Below, piece by piece: positions 59,503-64,000 of a DNA stretch of 64,000 nt. The stretch is from Tenrec ecaudatus (Eukaryota; Chordata; Mammalia; Afrosoricida; Tenrecidae), in NCBI RefSeq assembly GCF_050624435.1, contig NC_134530.1, positions 143,446,721 through 143,510,720 on the forward strand, in the 5' to 3' direction. Numbering within the stretch: position 1 is the first letter of the stretch; each line of letters begins with the position of its first letter. The translations under genes were made by a program, and so were the position numbers. The notes beneath the pieces were generated by a model. It was not told the DNA's origin. It saw only the letters and a program-made list of their open reading frames with translations, and searched no databases.

Positions 59503-59695
59503 CAGCGGTTCTCAACCTGTGGGTCGTGACCCTTTTGGGGGTCAAACGACCCTTTCATCGGGGTCACCCGATTCATCACAGTAGCAAAATTACAGTTATG
59601 AAGTAGCAATGGAAATAATTTTATGATTGAGGGGGTCACCACCACTATGAGAAACTATGAAAGGACTGCAGCATTAAGAAGATTGAGAACCAATG
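59503..59695 (+). mobile_element. SPIN/URR1-like non-autonomous hAT DNA transposon
   Basis: Terminal inverted repeats 'cagcggttctcaacc' (59503) and 'gattgagaaccaatg' (ending 59695). Inside, 'ctgtgggtcgtgaccctttt', 'cacagtagcaaaattacagt', 'tatgaagtagcaatg' and 'aataattttatgattg' match the SPIN_NA/URR1 sequence that I know from mouse. About 193 bases. No transposase. No clear 8-base target duplication ('gcctttgg' against 'ttccaaat'). Confidence 0.85.
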
Positions 59696-59699
59696 TTCC

Positions 59700-59900
59700 A
59701 AATCACCAACAAATCTGCCGTCCAGTCGATTCTGACTCACAGTGACCCTGTCGTGTGGGGCAGAGTAGAATGGTCCATAGCTGTAGTCTCCATGGAAGCA
59801 GCCAGCCTCATCTTTCTCCCATGGAGAAGCAGGAGGGTTGGAACTGCCGACCTTTGGTTTAGCAGCCAAGGGCTTGATTAGTGTGCGACCGGGAGACCCT
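59700..59900 (-). repeat. AfroSINE (antisense), near full length
   Basis: 'tgccgtccagtcgattctga' and 'ctcacagtgaccctgtcg' 3' end, 'gggttggaactgccgacctt' box-B complement, 'gtgtgcgaccgggaga' end. It begins right after the SPIN-like element. Confidence 0.88.
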
Positions 59901-59989
59901 CAACTTTGTAGGCCGCTTGTCAGAACTGAGGGTGACCTGGTGTCTAACACAAGGGCAGTCCTGTGGTGGGTGGAGCCCTCCATCTGGAG

Positions 59990-60199
59990 CAGAGGTTGGC
60001 AAATGAGACGGAAGGGCCCGTCCTGCCCCTCACAACAACCGAGAAGCCACTTAAGAGCCATACGTCTATTTTCACAGATGAATGAAATCATCATTTGTTA
60101 TGAATACCATTCCTTACTTTTTTCCGGTTTTCCTTCAGAGCCACCTGTGTGTACCGAAAGAGCCACACACGATTCTCGAGCCGCAGTTTGCAGACCCTG
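59990..60199 (+). mobile_element. Probable non-autonomous hAT element
   Basis: Inverted ends 'cagaggttggcaaa' and 'gtttgcagaccctg'. The interior has 'agagccatacg' and 'aaagagccacac', typical of mammalian hAT MITEs. Flanks 'atctggag' and 'acctgggt' could be a worn 8-base duplication. Confidence 0.5.
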
Positions 60200-61606
60200 A
60201 CCTGGGTGACGTTCAGCCCAACCCCAGCTGGCTGGTGTCAGGAGTCACTGCACACACACCCACCCACCCACCCACCCACAGATATCCGTGCTTTCCTGAG
60301 CATTCACCCCAATATGTCTCGGTCTACTTAGAGACTGTGCATGGTGTACTCAAGCATTTACACTGAGAAATAAAACAAGAAGGGGTTCTGGTATCTTCTT
60401 CCTGCATACTGATTGGTAGACCTTTCTCTTCCCAGGCACCCCAGCCCGCATCACCACCGAGAGAACACTCATCTTTCACACACAAACACACAGCACTCTG
60501 TACATTTTATGCGTATTTATCTCACTTCCACCTTTGCTGTGTGGCCTCTGGCCTGTGCCTGGCCCCACTGCACCTCGGCCCTGCTCGGGGCAAGCCAGAG
60601 CTCTGACTTAAAGGGCTTGGAGGGCCCTAAGCATGCTCCCTCCTTCCCTCCCGGGCTACTCAGGGCCAGATGCCTCAACTTGACCCTCCAGGCCAAGGAG
60701 CTGCAGGCAGCCGAACGCCCCTGCCCTGGGTTGCCCTCTCTTCAACTTGGGCGGTTCTGCAGGGCAGAGGCAGAGCATGAAGAACAGAAGGGGTGTTTGT
60801 GTAATGGGTTTCTCTCTGTGGCCATCTTGGCAAACCACCAAGGAGTGGACAACAATCTTTTCTAACTTAAGGGTCTTTTTTGGTGGTCATTGGGAATGAG
60901 GGTCAAAACCTGGACCTGCTGGGGCTGCATTCTCCTATGTGGGGGCTGAGCAAATAGCCCTTCACACTGGCTGGGGAAGGACCATCCTCACTCTGCCTAC
61001 ACAACATGCCAGCGAGGAAGGCCCTGGATGAGTGCCCAGGGCAACAAAAAGGTTAGAGGGAAAGGCCCAGAGACGCACATGGATTGATTCAAGCTTTCCA
61101 GGCTAGCACTGAAGTTGTACTCCGCAGCTCCCGCCCACAGAGGGCTGGTCCTCTAACCACTAACCTACCTATGTAGGCCCGGGCTCCATCCCAGGGCTCT
61201 GCTGCTGCAGGGAAGGGCAGAGGTGGGGAGGGAGAGAAGAGACTCGGAGTGGGAAAGGATCGAGGCTAGGGAAGGAGCCTGGAAGATGGGCCTGCGGGGC
61301 CAGCCGACTCTGCGTGGATGTCAGACAGGAACCTGCATCAGCTGGATGCTGGGGTAGATGTCTGCCTCCACTGAGGTGTGTGTTCTGTAGAACAATACCT
61401 TGGGAAACATGAGCAATCTTTCTGTTGAAGCAAAGAGAACAATTAAAGATATGCAGTTATTTGAGCATAAGCTGGGGGTGGATGTGATGGAGGATGGGAT
61501 GATCCAGAGGAGACCCCAACTGGGGCAGAGAAAGAAGAGAAAGGCTGATGGTTAAGAAGGCAGCCTCTTCCTCCCTAGTCTGTCCTGACAACTTTCTTCC
61601 TGTGAG

Positions 61607-61609
61607 GTT

Positions 61610-61642
<33 letters not shown>

Positions 61643-61660
61643 ACCCACACACACACAGCC
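61607..61660 (+). repeat. (TC)n(CA)n compound microsatellite
   Basis: Uninterrupted ctctctct run followed by cacacacaca. Confidence 0.95.
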
Positions 61661-61724
61661 AGTGAACCTTGGTCATAGGACTTTCTTAGCTGCTACAGAG
61701 ACAGATGGCCAGTCTTTCTTCTGC

Positions 61725-61806
61725 AGCGCTTGGTGGGTGGATTTGAACTGACAACCCTTTGGTTAGTAAGCAAGAGAAAATCATTTGTGCCACCAGAGGG
61801 CCTCAG
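61725..61806 (-). repeat. AfroSINE 5' fragment (antisense)
   Basis: 'gtggatttgaactgacaacc' box-B complement and 'ttagtaagcaagag', ending 'gccaccagagggcc'. Confidence 0.75.
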
Positions 61807-62589
61807 GGAGTCCTCTTCTTAACAAATGATACAGTGATAGGAGAATAAGTAGAATGTTCCACGTCTCTGAGGGGTGGGCGGGCGGCAGGTGGTAGGGGAT
61901 GGGCCTGAGCTTAGAGCGGCAGATCTGGTGCTGGAGGCTGCCGAGTGTGGCCGCTCCAGGTGCCTGGTCAGCAGCAAGTCCTGCAGACCTCTCCCTCCCC
62001 AGACTGGCCTGCCTGCCAACAGCAATCTTACCCCTGCTAAGAGTGCAAATGCCAGGGTCCATGTGAGAGCTCTCTTTTCACACATCCACAGTCCACAGAG
62101 GCATTAATTGTACTGACCTTGGGGGAAGTGGGGCTTACCCCCAAGTCCAAGGTTGTTCGGCTGTCAGGTGCCAGGAGGGGCGGGAACCAGTGCTTAGAGC
62201 CGGAAGCAGAGCCTGCAGTTGGCTAAGACAAGGTCTGGGCAGCCACACTCTGGTGGGCTCCCCTCTACGATCATGGGGAAAGCAGTCCTTTGAGAGCCAT
62301 TGGCTTCTGAGTAATGTTGTTCTCTCGGCCGTCTTTCTCCCAGACAGAATGTTGTGTGCTTCTTTAAAGTGATTAGAGAAGTCCCAAGATCCAGACTCCT
62401 CCCAACGAGGGAGTCCTCTAATTCCACTCTGCTAAGGTTCACACTCATTTCCTTATTCGATTCTCCTGGGGAGTGGTCGCATCCCCTCTACTAGTTTCCT
62501 TCCACGGAGCTGGAGGCGCTCCTGCAGCAGTTCCCGAGGGCTGCACAGCTCAGGCAGATGGAGCAGACAGTCGGGAGACACGTTGGCGG

Positions 62590-62705
62590 AGCCGAGGCAC
62601 ATGCGTGCATGTGTGTGTGTGTCTGCGGATATGCACAGGGTGCGTGTCTGGACATGTGCATGCATGTCTCTGTGCACGTGCGCATGTGTACGTGTGTGTG
62701 CATTC
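62590..62705 (+). repeat. TG/CATG-rich low-complexity tract
   Basis: Degenerate 'gtgcatgtgtgtgtgtgtct' and 'cacgtgcgcatgtgtacgtg' repeats, purine-pyrimidine alternating. Confidence 0.85.
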
Positions 62706-63529
62706 ACGCTCCCGGTGAGGGCCCGGCTGCCAAGGGGAGAGCACAGCCCCGATCGCCTTTGAAATGTAATCGGAGGCGTCACGGCCATCTCAGAAGTACT
62801 GGCATCTCAGAGGCGCACGAACAGAGGCATGGGAGGCTGGTTTGGAGGCGTGTGATGGGAAATGAATAGGTGACCTTGTGAAGGACATCCGCATTACCTC
62901 TCTGAAGGTAAGACCAGGGAGCAAGAGTAGGCAGCACGTCCTTAAGTCTCCTCCCTGTTACCATCTCCCCCTAACCCTGTCACTCTTGCCAACACCGACC
63001 ACCTCGGCCAGCCTTCTTGGTGAGCTTGATCCCCAACCTTGCCAATGCCATCGGGTCCTCCCCCCTCCTTGTCTGCCTCCTCCAGAGATTCTGTCCATTC
63101 CCACCTCAGCTGCTGGACCAGGGGCCATTCTCTAAGCACAACTCCTCCAGAATTGGAACTGTCAGCAGCTCACCCTCATCACTGGCCCGGGGACAGAGAT
63201 GAGTTAGACCCCCACTCAAATCTACGCTGTGCATCCAGAGCATAGTTGTCCCTGAGAGGTCACTGGCCAGCCAGGGACGCCTTGCAGCCCTCCCTGCTCC
63301 ATGAACTGTAAGTGGGAAGGGTGAGAATGCGTCTGGGCCAAGGCTGCTAAGAAGCGAATTCTGTTTCCCTTTCTGCTGACTGCATGCCGAAGATCACAGA
63401 GCCCCAGAGATGAAAAATGCCTAGATTCCTGAGTCACTTCATGGAGGAGAACGATTTGTGTGGTAGGAATGCCCCTGTTGAATTGTGCTGCTAAGAGAGA
63501 AACAACATCCACTGCGTTTGCGCCTCAGG

Positions 63530-63756
63530 ACCCCAGGTGGCTGTAAGTCCCAAGGCGTCTGCACTCCCAGAGCCCCTGGTCGGCATCCAGAAAACGGCCA
63601 AGGTCAGCAGTCGGAACCCAGCATCACTCCATGGAGGATCCATCTCTCTGCTCCTGTAAAGAGGCACAGCTTTGGAAACAGACAGGGGCAGTTCTGCTCT
63701 GTCCTGTAGGGTCGTTGTCAGTCAGGCGCGACTCAATGGCAGTGAATTTGGGCATT
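63530..63756 (+). repeat. AfroSINE-like element (sense), variant
   Basis: 'ggaccccaggtggctgtaag' head, 'gtcagcagtcggaacccagc' box B, 'ggaaacagacaggggcagtt' and 'cgactcaatggcagtgaatt' 3' end. Confidence 0.8.
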
Positions 63757-64000
63757 TGAGCTGCAATCTGTCATTTGATTGGGGTATTATTCAAAAAGTT
63801 TCATTTGTATTGATTCCGCTTTCTGACCCCGTGCTTGTGCCTCTGACATGCTCACCACGATCCGTTTGCCGCTGTCCACCAGGAAAGCACGCTCGATCCT
63901 GCCCGGGCACACTCAGCGCACATGGACCCCCGCAGGCCCCGCTGACATGTGTCTGGGTTGGGGACAGTCTCACGAGAGCTTCAGGTCTCGGCACGGACCC

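Larger units (their letters stand above)
57755..64000. other. Terminal intergenic region, no supported gene
   Basis: No MYBPHL first exon and no SORT1 exon was recognised, although SORT1 (minus strand) is the next gene in human and its 3' end may lie just past the window. Contents are a GC-rich patch with a CRE (58138-58400), two hAT-like elements, AfroSINEs, a TC/CA microsatellite at about 61610-61660 and a TG-rich tract at about 62590-62705. The stretch 60260-61700 shows nothing nameable. Confidence 0.65.

Noticed and set aside
60000-64000. Search for SORT1 3' UTR or MYBPHL exon 1
   Set aside because: No sequence matched what I remember of either; calling them would be guesswork.

Overview
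The window is nuclear DNA from a placental mammal, and most likely an afrotherian. Four genes lie in the order SARS1 (+), CELSR2 (+), PSRC1 (-), MYBPHL (-), which matches human 1p13.3. The repeat load points to Afrotheria: at least twenty AfroSINE copies, several RTE/BovB-type LINE pieces whose 3' end resembles the AfroSINE tail, and a SPIN/URR1-like hAT element. SPIN is known among afrotherians from tenrecs, so a tenrec such as Echinops is my best guess. Species is an inference, not a reading.

Layout. 1-2.8 kb: the last five coding exons, 3' UTR and poly(A) signal of SARS1. 2.8-12.6 kb: an intergenic stretch of old repeats with no gene I can support. 12.6-37.65 kb: CELSR2, complete, with a CpG-rich promoter, 34 coding exons that join in frame to 2920 residues, and a 1.6-kb 3' UTR. 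37.65-41.0 kb: a repeat-rich gap that includes an RTE fragment. 41.0-44.6 kb: PSRC1 on the minus strand, tail to tail with CELSR2, seven coding exons (369 residues), with a CCAAT/CHR cell-cycle promoter. 44.6-54.3 kb: a repeat-dense block, chiefly a near full-length antisense RTE LINE split by an LTR-like insertion. 54.3-57.75 kb: remains of MYBPHL. 57.8-64 kb: intergenic, with a CRE-bearing GC-rich patch, two hAT-like elements and SINEs. No SORT1 exon and no MYBPHL first exon was recognised there.

The genes are neighbours rather than partners in one pathway. SARS1 charges tRNA-Ser, CELSR2 is a planar-polarity adhesion GPCR, PSRC1 is a mitotic microtubule protein, and MYBPHL is a sarcomere protein. 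The orthologous human interval is the CELSR2-PSRC1-SORT1 LDL-cholesterol locus.

The two most notable results are gene-level changes. PSRC1 carries a perfect-length 8 x 18-bp coding minisatellite that adds a run of Arg-Ser-Thr-Pro hexapeptides. MYBPHL looks inactivated: it has frameshifts, in-frame stops, a lost splice donor and a missing last Ig exon.
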